From the NCBI GenBank assembly GCA_024692235.1, contig JAILMW010000022.1, forward strand, positions 62,001-126,000: DNA of 64,000 nucleotides, given 5' to 3'. The notes beneath the pieces are model-generated. The model was not told the origin of the DNA and ran no database searches. It saw nothing but the letters and a program-made list of their open reading frames with translations. This document shows, piece by piece, positions 1 through 8,419 of this stretch (its first letter is position 1; each line of letters opens with the position of its first letter). The translations under genes and the position numbers were made by a program. The stretch is from Saccharofermentans sp. (GTDB lineage Bacteria > Bacillota > Clostridia > Saccharofermentanales > Saccharofermentanaceae).

Positions 1-1
1 A

Positions 2-949
2 CCCTACGATCACCTGCTGGAAGGCCTTAACAGCGTCGGCTTCGAAGGATCGTACCTTTATATGTTCCAGGGTAATCTCAAACATACCGCAGACGAGGAG
101 TGGAGATGTCCCAAGTCGGTGCTCCTTATGGCATTTGCCGACGAGTATGGTGTTCATATGCCTCAGGAGGAGATGATGCTCCTTCGTACCGAAAGGCTGT
201 TTACCAACGAATTCATAAGCGACGATCGAAGACACACCATGACGGTATTTCCTCTCTTCGTGGGAGAGGACCTCTACGGCTTTATCGTAAATGAGCTTGA
301 TACTTCTGATCTTGCCAACGTATCTCTTGTTGCTTATCAGCTGTCCGTATCCATCAAGTCCCTTCTTATGATCGAGGAGCAGAACCGCGTCAAGAGAGAG
401 CTTCAGACATCTCTTGAACAGTTCATGCGCGACAACAGCCTTCTTACGAAGGAAGCAAGGCAGGATGAGCTTACGGGCCTTTATAACAGGCGAGGCTTCC
501 TTGAAGATGCTCGAACGGCAATAGCAGACCCTTTAAACCGCGGCAAGAATGCCATCATCTGCTATGCGGATATGGATAACCTTAAGATGATCAACGATAA
601 GTTCGGTCACGACGACGGAGATTTTGCCTTAAGAGAGACTGCGTCGATCCTTACAGATACCTTCAGAAATACCGATATCCTGGGTAGGATCGGAGGAGAC
701 GAGTTCGTTGTTTTCGCTCTTGTAGGCGGTCTTGAGGATTACGAGAGATCTATAAAGGAGAGGATCGAGATCATAACGAAGAAGCATAACGAACAGGCGG
801 GCAAGGAGTATCCCGTGGAGATGAGCGTAGGTATCTGCGAGTTTATATGCGCTGATACCGTCGACATATTCGCACTGCTTGAAGAAGCTGACGAGAAGCT
901 CTATGTCGAGAAGACGGAAAAGAAGCGTAAGAACGGATCGTACAGGTGA
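2..949 (+). CDS. Diguanylate cyclase (GGDEF), 5' end outside window
   Basis: The frame is open from base 2, so the true start lies upstream of the window; the first ATG inside (62) is unlikely to be the start. The last ~165 residues form a GGDEF domain with an intact RIGGDEF signature and an RNTD inhibitory (RxxD) site exactly five residues before it. This predicts an active enzyme that makes cyclic di-GMP from two GTP and is subject to product inhibition. The visible N-terminal ~130 residues end in a helical, coiled-coil-like linker and could be the end of a GAF-like sensor; I cannot identify the sensor. No partner gene is visible. A terminator follows at 1002-1037. Confidence 0.9.
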   Translation, partial: PYDHLLEGLNSVGFEGSYLYMFQGNLKHTADEEWRCPKSVLLMAFADEYGVHMPQEEMMLLRTERLFTNEFISDDRRHTMTVFPLFVGEDLYGFIVNELDTSDLANVSLVAYQLSVSIKSLLMIEEQNRVKRELQTSLEQFMRDNSLLTKEARQDELTGLYNRRGFLEDARTAIADPLNRGKNAIICYADMDNLKMINDKFGHDDGDFALRETASILTDTFRNTDILGRIGGDEFVVFALVGGLEDYERSIKERIEIITKKHNEQAGKEYPVEMSVGICEFICADTVDIFALLEEADEKLYVEKTEKKRKNGSYR

Positions 950-1001
950 TTTGAAAATCATATAGTCTCTTATTATTTAAATATTGATAAATTTCGATCA
1001 T

Positions 1002-1037
1002 TGAGCCGCCACTTGTCTGGCGGCTCATGTATTTTTT
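1002..1037 (+). terminator. Rho-independent terminator after the diguanylate cyclase
   Basis: Perfect 9-bp stem TGAGCCGCC / GGCGGCTCA with an 8-base loop, then a run of six T. It separates the upstream gene from the hdr-flx-frd operon. I see no convincing -35/-10 pair for that operon in 1038-1199. Confidence 0.8.
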
Positions 1038-1199
1038 ACAACATTTGAGAGAGGTTCTGTGGTACATTAGAAATTGGCTTATGTTGAGAAATTGCGTCTT
1101 CATCCGGGTGCATATCCGATGGAGTGCGAATATGCGTCGCGGTCAGGCGGCGTATTTGTCATAAGCCTCGCAGATGAACATCAAAATGGGAGGCTATTC

Positions 1200-1994
1200 A
1201 TGAAATACAGTTATTACCCCGGATGTACCCTTAAGAACAAGGCACAGGATCTTGACGTGTATGCAAGACGTGCCGCGGTCGCTCTCGGGTTTGAACTGGA
1301 AGAGATCCCCGAATGGCAGTGTTGCGGCGGAGTTTATCCTATGGGCACGGACGAGATCGCTACCAAGCTTTCTTCCGTAAGAGCTCTTAACTACGCCAAG
1401 GAGCAGGGACAGGACCTTATCACACTCTGTTCCGCTTGCCACCACGTTCTTAAGCGCGTCAACGACGACATGAAGAATGTTCAGGACATCTCTGACAGAG
1501 CAAACAACTACATGGGACTTGATGAGCCCTATAAGGGAGAGACAACAGTCGTACATTTCCTTGAGGTCCTTCGCGACAGGATCGGATTCGATGAGATCGC
1601 CAAGAAGGTCGTTAATCCCCTTACAGGCAAGAAGATCGGCGCTTATTACGGCTGCCTCGTTCTTCGTCCCGGAAAGATCTTGGAGTTCGATGATCCCGAA
1701 GATCCCAAGATCATGGAAGATTTTATAAGAGCCCTTGGTGCAGAGCCCGTTATCTATCCTTACAGGAACGAGTGCTGCGGAGCTTACAGCTCCTTGAAGG
1801 AAGGCGGCGTATCTCAGGAGAGGACAAAGCTTATCTTCGATTCCTCCAACGGATTCGGTGCCGATATGCTCATTACGGCTTGCCCCCTTTGTATGTATAA
1901 CCTTAACAAGTCTGAAGCAGACAGTAAGGTTCCCGTTTATTATTTCACAGAGCTTCTTGCAGAGGCTCTCGGAGTAAAGGAGGGTAACTCATGA
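1200..1994 (+). CDS. hdrB: Heterodisulfide-reductase-like subunit B (CCG domains)
   Basis: 264 residues, starting at ATG 1200 behind the ribosome site GGGAGG; an earlier in-frame start at 1074 has no such site. Two CCG domains are visible: one with ECCG-like WQCCGG followed by CSACH, and one with ECCGAY followed by CPLCMYN. In HdrB these cysteines hold two noncubane [4Fe-4S] clusters that cleave disulfides or pass electrons. First gene of a nine-gene operon; its stop overlaps the hdrC start (ATGA). There is no methanogenesis gene nearby, so the natural acceptor is unlikely to be CoM-S-S-CoB. The role here is inferred from the linked flx and frd genes: an electron-transfer module or a thiol/disulfide site. 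Confidence 0.9.
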   Translation: MKYSYYPGCTLKNKAQDLDVYARRAAVALGFELEEIPEWQCCGGVYPMGTDEIATKLSSVRALNYAKEQGQDLITLCSACHHVLKRVNDDMKNVQDISDRANNYMGLDEPYKGETTVVHFLEVLRDRIGFDEIAKKVVNPLTGKKIGAYYGCLVLRPGKILEFDDPEDPKIMEDFIRALGAEPVIYPYRNECCGAYSSLKEGGVSQERTKLIFDSSNGFGADMLITACPLCMYNLNKSEADSKVPVYYFTELLAEALGVKEGNS

Positions 1995-2386
1995 CAAAGC
2001 AGGAGATCGAGAAGAATGTCGAGCTGATCAGGGAGATCAGCGGATGCGATCCTTATAAGTGCATGAAGTGCGGCAAGTGCTCAGGTTCATGCCCCGCATT
2101 CAATGAGATGGATATCAAGCCTCACCAGTTCGCATCTTATATAGTAAACGGCGACATCGAGTCGCTTGTTAATTCTAAGTCTCTTTGGAAGTGCCTTACA
2201 TGCCTTGCTTGTATCGAGAGATGTCCCAGGAACGTTCAGCCCGGTAGGCTCATCGATGCTGCAAGACAGCTTGTTGAGAGGGAGAGAGGCGGAGATTACC
2301 TCCAGGCAGAGGATATCCCCGAGCTTCTTAACGACGATGTTCCTCAGCAGCTCCTTGTAAGCGCATACCGCAGGTACAGGAGGTAA
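1991..2386 (+). CDS. hdrC: Heterodisulfide-reductase-like subunit C (2x[4Fe-4S])
   Basis: 131 residues with two ferredoxin-type motifs, CMKCGKCSGSCP (near residue 20) and CLTCLACIERCP (near residue 62). It has the length and arrangement of HdrC, the small iron-sulfur protein that wires HdrA to HdrB. Ribosome site AAAGGAGGG sits in the end of hdrB and the start overlaps the hdrB stop by 4 bases, so translation is probably coupled. No membrane segment, so a cytoplasmic soluble complex is expected. Confidence 0.88.
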   Translation: MTKQEIEKNVELIREISGCDPYKCMKCGKCSGSCPAFNEMDIKPHQFASYIVNGDIESLVNSKSLWKCLTCLACIERCPRNVQPGRLIDAARQLVERERGGDYLQAEDIPELLNDDVPQQLLVSAYRRYRR

Positions 2387-2389
2387 TAT

Positions 2390-4387
2390 ATGCAGAGAAT
2401 TGGTGTATTTGTCTGTCACTGCGGTACCAATATCGCCGCCACGGTAGACGTTAAGAAAGTAGTTGAGCTCGTAAGATTCGAGCCTGGTGTAGTCTTTGCC
2501 GATGACTACATGTATATGTGTTCCGAAGCAGGTCAGGAGAAGATCGTTGCAGCTATCAAGGAACATGACCTCACAGGTCTTGTTATCTGCTCCTGCTCAC
2601 CTCGTATGCACGAGAAGACATTCAGATCATGTGCCGAGAAGGCAGGCCTTAACCCTTATATGGTAGAGGTCGCTAACATCCGTGAGCAGTGCTCCTGGAT
2701 CCATAAGGACAGAGAGGAAGCTACGGAGAAGGCAGTTATCCTCGCAAGAGCTGCTATCGCGAAGGTCAACCTCAATACTCCTCTTCAGGAAGGTGAGAGC
2801 CCCGTTACAAAGAGAGCTCTTATCATCGGAGGCGGTATCGCAGGTATCCAGACCGCACTTGATATCGCAGATGCAGGTTATGAAGTAGATATCGTCGAGA
2901 GAGAGCCTTCTATCGGAGGAAGGATGAGCCAGTTCGATAAGACTTTCCCTACTCTCGACTGTGCTTCCTGTATCCTTACTCCCAAGATGGTTGAGGTCAA
3001 TCAGCACCCCAACATCACACTCTATACATATAGTGAGGTAGAGGGCGTATCCGGATACGTAGGTAACTTCGACGTTAAGATCAGGAAGAAGGCAAGATCC
3101 GTAGACATGGCAGCTTGTACAGGCTGCGGTGAGTGCCAGGCTAAGTGCCCTCTCGGAAAGATGGGCAAGATCCCCAGCGAGTTCGACAGAGGACTTCGCG
3201 GCAGATCCGCTATCTACATGCCTTTCGCTCAGGCTGTTCCCGCTGTTCCCGTTATCGACCGTGAGAACTGCACATACTTTAAGACCGGTAAGTGCGGTGT
3301 ATGTGCCAAGATCTGTCCTTCCAAGGCTATCGATTACGAGCAGAAGGATGAGATCGTAACAGTTAAGTACGGCGCTATCGTCGTAGCTACCGGCTTCGAC
3401 ATAATAAACCTCGACAAGTACGGAGAATATGCTTATAACGAATCCCCCGATGTCATTACTTCCATTGAGCTGGAGCGTCTCATGAATGCTTCAGGTCCTA
3501 CAGGCGGACATCTTGAGAGGATGAGTGATCATAAGCAGCCCAAGGATATCGTATTTATCCAGTGCGTAGGATCAAGATGTGACGACGAGAAGGGTAAGCC
3601 TTACTGCTCCAAGGTATGCTGCATGTATACCGCGAAGCACGCCATGCTCATCAAGGATCACTGGCCCGATACTAATATCACTGTCTTCTATATCGATGTA
3701 AGAACCCCCGGTAAAAACTTTGACGAGTTCTACAGAAGAGCTGTCGAGCAGTATCACGTTAATTATGTTAAGGGTCAGGTCGGCAAGGTCATCCCTCAGC
3801 CCGACGGATCACTTCTCGTTCAGGGTGTTGACCTTCTCGATAACAAGCAGATCATGAAGAAGACCGATATGGTAGTTCTTGCTGCAGCAGTAGAGCCTAA
3901 CAAGGGCGTTCGTAAGATCGCTACGATGCTCACTGCAAGTATCGATAACAACGATTTCCTTACAGAAGCTCACGCTAAGCTTCGTCCCGTTGAGTCTCCC
4001 ACGGCAGGTATCTTCCTTTCCGGTATGGCTCAGGGCCCTAAGGATATCCCCGAGACAGTATCCCAGGCAGGTGCCGCTGCTGTTAAGGTAGTAGGTCTTC
4101 TTGCCAAGGATAAGCTCAAGACTAACCCCTGCACAGCTAAGTGCGATCCCATGTTCTGTAACGGATGTTCCACTTGTGCGAATGTCTGCCCTTACGGAGC
4201 TATCACATACGAGGATCAGCAGGTCAGAGGTCCCGGAGTTAATGAGACAAGAAGAGTTGCAGTTGTTAACAACGCTCTCTGCCAGGGCTGTGGTGCTTGT
4301 ACTTCAGCTTGTCCTTCCGGTGCAATGGATCTTCAGGGATTCTCCAACAGACAGATTACAACGGAGGTGGATTCTATATGTCGATGA
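2390..4387 (+). CDS. hdrA: Heterodisulfide-reductase-like subunit A (bifurcating flavoprotein)
   Basis: 665 residues. In order: an N-terminal HdrA domain with VCHCG near residue 10; an FAD-binding fold with GGGIAGIQTA near residue 148 and GGRMSQFDKTFP with DCASC just after; an internal pair of iron-sulfur motifs (CTGCGECQAKCP and CGVCAKICP); and two C-terminal ferredoxin motifs (CNGCSTCANVCP, CQGCGACTSACP). HdrA carries the FAD that does electron bifurcation in HdrABC complexes. Ribosome site AGGAGG is 5 bases before ATG 2390. The 3' end overlaps flxD by 10 bases. The full set of domains makes a working protein likely. Confidence 0.92.
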   Translation: MQRIGVFVCHCGTNIAATVDVKKVVELVRFEPGVVFADDYMYMCSEAGQEKIVAAIKEHDLTGLVICSCSPRMHEKTFRSCAEKAGLNPYMVEVANIREQCSWIHKDREEATEKAVILARAAIAKVNLNTPLQEGESPVTKRALIIGGGIAGIQTALDIADAGYEVDIVEREPSIGGRMSQFDKTFPTLDCASCILTPKMVEVNQHPNITLYTYSEVEGVSGYVGNFDVKIRKKARSVDMAACTGCGECQAKCPLGKMGKIPSEFDRGLRGRSAIYMPFAQAVPAVPVIDRENCTYFKTGKCGVCAKICPSKAIDYEQKDEIVTVKYGAIVVATGFDIINLDKYGEYAYNESPDVITSIELERLMNASGPTGGHLERMSDHKQPKDIVFIQCVGSRCDDEKGKPYCSKVCCMYTAKHAMLIKDHWPDTNITVFYIDVRTPGKNFDEFYRRAVEQYHVNYVKGQVGKVIPQPDGSLLVQGVDLLDNKQIMKKTDMVVLAAAVEPNKGVRKIATMLTASIDNNDFLTEAHAKLRPVESPTAGIFLSGMAQGPKDIPETVSQAGAAAVKVVGLLAKDKLKTNPCTAKCDPMFCNGCSTCANVCPYGAITYEDQQVRGPGVNETRRVAVVNNALCQGCGACTSACPSGAMDLQGFSNRQITTEVDSICR

Positions 4388-4824
4388 ACGAAGAAAAAAC
4401 GGAATTTCGTCCGTTGATCGTAGCTTTCTGCTGCAACTGGTGTTCCTACGCAGGTGCAGACCTCGCAGGTTCTTCAAGGCTTTCCTATCCTGCTGACGTA
4501 AAGATCATCAGAGTACCCTGCTCCGGAAGAGTTAATCCCATGTTCATCCTCAGAGCTTTCGAGAGAGGCGCTGACGGTGTAATCATCTGCGGATGCCATC
4601 CCGGAGACTGTCACTACAGCACAGGTAACTACTATGCAAGAAGAAGAATGACACTTCTCTTCTCCATGCTCGACTACATGGGCGTAGAGAACGGAAGAAC
4701 AAGAGTCGAGTGGTGTTCCGCAGCAGAGGGCGTTAAGTTCTCCAACACGATGAACGAGTTCTGCGAGAAGGTTAAGTCACTCGGTAAGAGTGTCAGATTG
4801 GGGGATATAAGATGCAAGGATTGA
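4378..4824 (+). CDS. flxD: MvhD/FlxD-type iron-sulfur adaptor
   Basis: 148 residues, ATG 4378 with ribosome site GGAGGTGG seven bases upstream; a second ATG at 4384 is too close to be preferred. MvhD/FrhD-like domain: VAFCCNWCSYAGAD near the N terminus and IICGCHPGDCHY in the middle, whose cysteines bind a [2Fe-2S] cluster in MvhD. In known complexes MvhD/FlxD bridges the electron input module (hydrogenase or Flx) to HdrA. Overlaps hdrA upstream and flxC downstream by 13 bases, which suggests coupled translation and fixed stoichiometry. Confidence 0.88.
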   Translation: MSMNEEKTEFRPLIVAFCCNWCSYAGADLAGSSRLSYPADVKIIRVPCSGRVNPMFILRAFERGADGVIICGCHPGDCHYSTGNYYARRRMTLLFSMLDYMGVENGRTRVEWCSAAEGVKFSNTMNEFCEKVKSLGKSVRLGDIRCKD

Positions 4825-5771
4825 TCGACAGATTAACAGCACTTCTTTCCGACGGTACAGTTGCAAGAGTTATCGGCTGGAAGAAGGGTGACATGGCTTA
4901 TAATCCCGAACCTCATATGTTCGAGACAGCAGAGTCCCTTAAGGACTTCGTCTACGACGGATTCTGCGGAGCAAATCTCTCCAAGATGATGATCGAAGCT
5001 ACAAAGCTCGAGGGTAAGACGGCAGTATGCCTTAAGCCCTGCGATACCTATAGCTTCAACCAGCTTATTAGAGAGCACAGAGTTAACCGCGAGAATGCTT
5101 ACATCATCGGTGTAGGCTGCAGAGGTAAGCTCGATATCGAGAAGATCAAGAAGGGTAACAAGGGTATCACTTCAATCTCCGGTACAGAGCTTGACGGAAG
5201 CGACGATATCAAGATCGAGACTATCTACGGCGATAAGAACATCAGCTATACTGATGCTCTCCTTGACAGATGCCACGTATGTAAGGGCAAGGACCACATG
5301 ATCTTCGATGAAGTCTGGGGTGAGTCCAAGGATACTGCAGATCAGGAGAGATTTGCCGAGATCGAGAAGATCGAAGCAATGAGCCCTGAGGAGAAGTTCG
5401 AGTTCTTCAGAAACGAGCTTTCTAAGTGCATCAGATGTAATGCATGCCGTAACGTATGCCCTGCATGTTCCTGCAGAAAGTGCATCTTCGATAACACTAA
5501 GTTCGATGCTCAGCAGAAGGCTAACGTTGTTTCCTTCGAAGAGAGAATGTTCCACATTATAAGAGCTTTCCATGTTGCAGGCAGATGTACGGACTGCGGT
5601 GAGTGCTCAAGAGTATGCCCCGAGGGCATCCCTCTTCATCTCTTCAACAGAAAGTTTATAAAGGACATCGATAAATTCTACGGCGAGTTCCAGGCCGGTA
5701 AGGATCCCGAGGCACAGAGCCCTCTTACGGACTTTACTTTCGAGGATATCGAGCCCGGAGAAAGGGGATAA
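4812..5771 (+). CDS. flxC: FlxC-like 4Fe-4S dicluster protein
   Basis: 319 residues. The N-terminal half resembles the FrhB-like fold (residues such as LKPCDTYS and GVGCRGK), the middle has CHVCKGKD, and the C-terminal third carries two ferredoxin-type clusters: CIRCNACRNVCP followed by a CSCRKC run, and CTDCGECSRVCP. This matches the FlxC component of FlxABCD-HdrABC complexes described from Desulfovibrio. It sits between flxD and flxB and starts inside flxD. The FlxC name rests on gene order and cluster content; it could equally be called a formate-dehydrogenase-beta-like protein. Predicted role: electron relay from FlxA/B to FlxD/HdrA. Confidence 0.75.
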   Translation: MQGLIDRLTALLSDGTVARVIGWKKGDMAYNPEPHMFETAESLKDFVYDGFCGANLSKMMIEATKLEGKTAVCLKPCDTYSFNQLIREHRVNRENAYIIGVGCRGKLDIEKIKKGNKGITSISGTELDGSDDIKIETIYGDKNISYTDALLDRCHVCKGKDHMIFDEVWGESKDTADQERFAEIEKIEAMSPEEKFEFFRNELSKCIRCNACRNVCPACSCRKCIFDNTKFDAQQKANVVSFEERMFHIIRAFHVAGRCTDCGECSRVCPEGIPLHLFNRKFIKDIDKFYGEFQAGKDPEAQSPLTDFTFEDIEPGERG

Positions 5772-5774
5772 TAC

Positions 5775-6881
5775 ATGTATAAGATTGCTATAAAGGATTT
5801 AAATACATTATTCTCAAAGATCGCCGAGGAGAAAGAGCTCATCCTTCCCATCAAGAAGGCCGGTCAGTATAACTTCGGCGTATATGAGGAGGGTGCTGAT
5901 ATTGACGGTATCCTTAACAATAAGACTGTTAAGTCAGGTAAGGATGCTTTCTTCCCTCAGTTCGAGACTCTTTATAATGTAAGAAAGAAGATCACTCCCG
6001 CCGACGAGCTTGAGAACGGCGAGGAGGCTGCTAACACAAAGATCAGGACTAAGCTTACTATCGAGGCCGAGGCTCTTAAGGATAAGGACTTCGTTATCTT
6101 CGGTATGAGAGCTTGTGACGTTAAGGGTGTAGAAGTACTTGATCAGGTATTCCTCACGGATCCCGTAGACAACTACTATAAGGCCAGAAGAGAGCACGGC
6201 ATCATCGTTGCTCTTGCATGCCACGAGCCCGAAGAGTCCTGCTTCTGTACAGTATTCGGTATCGATCCCGCAGATCCTTCCAAGTCCAAGGCTGATGTTG
6301 CCACATGGATCGTAGGTGAGGAGCTTTGTTGGAAGGCATTAACAGAGAAGGGTGAGGCTCTTACAAAGAGCATCGAGTCCGTTCTTGCAAGTGCCGACGA
6401 CAGCGCAGTCGATGCTGAGATCGCTAATATCACATCCATCATGGACAAGCTTCCTAACACGAAGCTCTCTCTTGAAGGATGGGGTAAGGGCAAGACAGAC
6501 GAGAAGTTCAACTCCGATGTATGGAACAAGATCTACACACCTTGTCTCGGATGCGGAACATGTACTTTCGTATGTCCTACATGCCAGTGCTACGACATCA
6601 AGGATTACACGACTAAGGACGGCATCCAGAGATACAGATGCTGGGATTCCTGCATGTACTCCGACTTCACATTGATGGCAGGCGGCCAGAACCGTACATC
6701 ACAGGTTCAGCGCTTCCGTCAGAGATTCATGCATAAGCTCGTATATTTCCCCGACAGATACGATATGTATTCCTGCGTAGGATGCGGCAGATGCGTTGAT
6801 AAGTGCCCTCAGTCCCTTAATATAGTTAAGGTTATAAAGGCATTCGAAAATGAGCAGAAGGAGGCAGGAGCTAATGTGTAA
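5775..6881 (+). CDS. flxB: FlxB-like 4Fe-4S protein (AsrA-related)
   Basis: 368 residues, similar in layout to the anaerobic sulfite reductase subunit A family: an N-terminal domain with FGMRACD (near residue 110) and CHEPEESCFC, then two C-terminal [4Fe-4S] motifs, CLGCGTCTFVCP and CVGCGRCVDKCP. AsrA and FlxB shuttle electrons from an NAD(P)H-oxidising partner. No sulfite reductase catalytic subunit (AsrC) is present, which argues for the Flx role. Spacing to flxC is 3 bases and its end overlaps flxA by 8 bases. Confidence 0.8.
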   Translation: MYKIAIKDLNTLFSKIAEEKELILPIKKAGQYNFGVYEEGADIDGILNNKTVKSGKDAFFPQFETLYNVRKKITPADELENGEEAANTKIRTKLTIEAEALKDKDFVIFGMRACDVKGVEVLDQVFLTDPVDNYYKARREHGIIVALACHEPEESCFCTVFGIDPADPSKSKADVATWIVGEELCWKALTEKGEALTKSIESVLASADDSAVDAEIANITSIMDKLPNTKLSLEGWGKGKTDEKFNSDVWNKIYTPCLGCGTCTFVCPTCQCYDIKDYTTKDGIQRYRCWDSCMYSDFTLMAGGQNRTSQVQRFRQRFMHKLVYFPDRYDMYSCVGCGRCVDKCPQSLNIVKVIKAFENEQKEAGANV

Positions 6882-7710
6882 TTGTGGTCATGACAGTCTG
6901 GTTCCTCAGATCGGTATCATTACCGGCATCACACAGGAGACACCTGACGTTAAGACTTTTAGAGTAAATGCACCCGACGGCGGCAAGCTTTTCGAGCATA
7001 TGCCCGGTCAGTGCGCTATGGTATGCGTTCCCGGAGTAAGTGAGGGTATGTTCTCCATCACTTCTTCTCCTACGAATAAGGAGTTCCAGGAATTCTCCAT
7101 CAAGAAGTGCGGTATCCTTACAGAGCAGCTTCATTCCCTCCAGGTAGGCGATGAGGTTACTGTAAGAGGACCTTACGGTAATAACTTCCCCGTAGAGACA
7201 GAGTTCAAGGGCAAGAACCTCCTGTTCATCGCAGGCGGTATCGGTCTTGCTCCTCTCCGTTCCGTTATCAACTATTGCCTTGATAACAGAGAGAACTACG
7301 GAAGGATCGATATCCTTTACGGATCAAGATCCGCTGATGACTTGGTTAAGCTTCAGGAGATCCAGGATGTCTGGATGAAGGCTCCCAATGTCAATGTTTA
7401 TCTCACGATTGACCGCGAGCAGGAAGGTTGGGACGGTCATGTAGGATTCGTTCCCACATACCTTAAGGAGATCGGATTCTCCACAGACTGCATCGGAATC
7501 GTATGCGGACCGCCGATCATGATCAAGTTCGTTCTTCAGGGTCTTAAGGAAATGGGCTTTACGGACGAGCAGATCTACACGACACTCGAGCTTCGTATGA
7601 AGTGCGGTATCGGTAAGTGCGGAAGATGCAACATCGGATCCAAGTTCGTTTGTAAGGACGGTCCTGTATTCAGGTTCGACCAGATCGATGAACTTCCCAA
7701 CGAATATTGA
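6874..7710 (+). CDS. flxA: FlxA-like FAD/NAD(H) oxidoreductase with C-terminal 2Fe-2S
   Basis: 278 residues from ATG 6874 behind AAGGAGGCAGGAG; the upstream ATG at 6850 lies inside flxB. Ferredoxin-NADP-reductase fold: FAD-binding GQCAMV and SITSSP region, then the NAD-binding GGIGLAPLRSV, and a C-terminal cluster motif CGIGKCGRC...C as in PyrK and AsrB. FlxA is the NADH entry point of FlxABCD-HdrABC. This identifies NAD(H) as the likely electron donor or acceptor of the whole operon product. Cytoplasmic. Confidence is high for the fold and moderate for the exact subunit name. Confidence 0.85.
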   Translation: MCNCGHDSLVPQIGIITGITQETPDVKTFRVNAPDGGKLFEHMPGQCAMVCVPGVSEGMFSITSSPTNKEFQEFSIKKCGILTEQLHSLQVGDEVTVRGPYGNNFPVETEFKGKNLLFIAGGIGLAPLRSVINYCLDNRENYGRIDILYGSRSADDLVKLQEIQDVWMKAPNVNVYLTIDREQEGWDGHVGFVPTYLKEIGFSTDCIGIVCGPPIMIKFVLQGLKEMGFTDEQIYTTLELRMKCGIGKCGRCNIGSKFVCKDGPVFRFDQIDELPNEY

Positions 7711-7729
7711 TCAGAAAGGATTTCTTATT

Positions 7730-8404
7730 ATGGAAGAGATGGTAAATGTATATTTCTACGGAAAGAAATACACTGTACCCGCGGCTCTGACGATCCAGAC
7801 CGCTATGGAATATGCAGGTTATACATTGAAGAGAGGCGTCGGCTGCCGTCACGGTTTCTGCGGTGCCTGCGCTACGATCTACAGGATCAAGGGTAAGAAC
7901 GAGCTTAAGACAGGTCTTGCTTGTACGACTCAGGTACAGGAAGGCATGTATATCACTCAGATCCCTTATTTCCCTACAGATAAGAGAACATACGATATCA
8001 ACGATCTCAAGGCTAACCAGAAGGTAATGATGGAACTCTATCCCGAGATCTACTCCTGTATCGGATGTAATGCCTGCACAAAGGCATGTCCTCAGAGCCT
8101 TAAGACGATGCAGTACATCGCTTATGCTCAGAGAGGCGACCTCAAGAAGTGTGCAGAGGAGTCTTTCGACTGTATCATGTGCGGAACATGTTCCGTAAGA
8201 TGCCCCGCAGGTATCTCACATCCCATGGTCGGACTTCTTGCAAGAAGACTTAACGGTAAGTACATCGAGCCCGAGGCTAAGCACCTTACCAAGCGTGTTG
8301 AAGAGATCAACAACGGCGACTTCGATTCAGCAATGGCTGAGATGATGGCAAAGCCCATCGATGAGGTCAAGGATCTTTACAACAACAGAGAGATTGAGAA
8401 ATAA
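7730..8404 (+). CDS. frdB: Fumarate-reductase-type iron-sulfur subunit (FrdB/SdhB-like)
   Basis: 224 residues from ATG 7730 (ribosome site GAAAGG). The first ~85 residues form a plant-type [2Fe-2S] domain with CRHGFCGAC and a later LACTTQ cysteine. The rest has two [4Fe-4S] motifs, CIGCNACTKACP and CIMCGTCSVRCP. Standard SdhB/FrdB has 2Fe-2S, 4Fe-4S and 3Fe-4S centres; here both alpha-helical motifs have all cysteines, which resembles TfrB-type proteins. No membrane-anchor (SdhC/D) genes follow, so a soluble enzyme fed by Hdr/Flx rather than by quinones is inferred. Sits 19 bases after flxA. Confidence 0.82.
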   Translation: MEEMVNVYFYGKKYTVPAALTIQTAMEYAGYTLKRGVGCRHGFCGACATIYRIKGKNELKTGLACTTQVQEGMYITQIPYFPTDKRTYDINDLKANQKVMMELYPEIYSCIGCNACTKACPQSLKTMQYIAYAQRGDLKKCAEESFDCIMCGTCSVRCPAGISHPMVGLLARRLNGKYIEPEAKHLTKRVEEINNGDFDSAMAEMMAKPIDEVKDLYNNREIEK

Positions 8405-8419
8405 GGAGGACCTGTAACG

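Noticed and set aside
1038..1199. Promoter of the hdr-flx-frd operon
   Set aside because: TTGAGA and TACATT-like elements occur but their spacing is wrong; I cannot support a specific promoter.
1200..4387. hdrABC as evidence for a methanogenic archaeon
   Set aside because: Gene content, ribosome sites, terminators, SCIFF, dnaX-recR order and arg/ftsEX genes are all those of Clostridia; HdrABC-like proteins are widespread in anaerobic bacteria.
5775..7710. flxB-flxA as an anaerobic sulfite reductase (asrAB)
   Set aside because: No asrC catalytic subunit follows, and the genes are embedded in an hdr-flxD operon, so the Flx role fits better.
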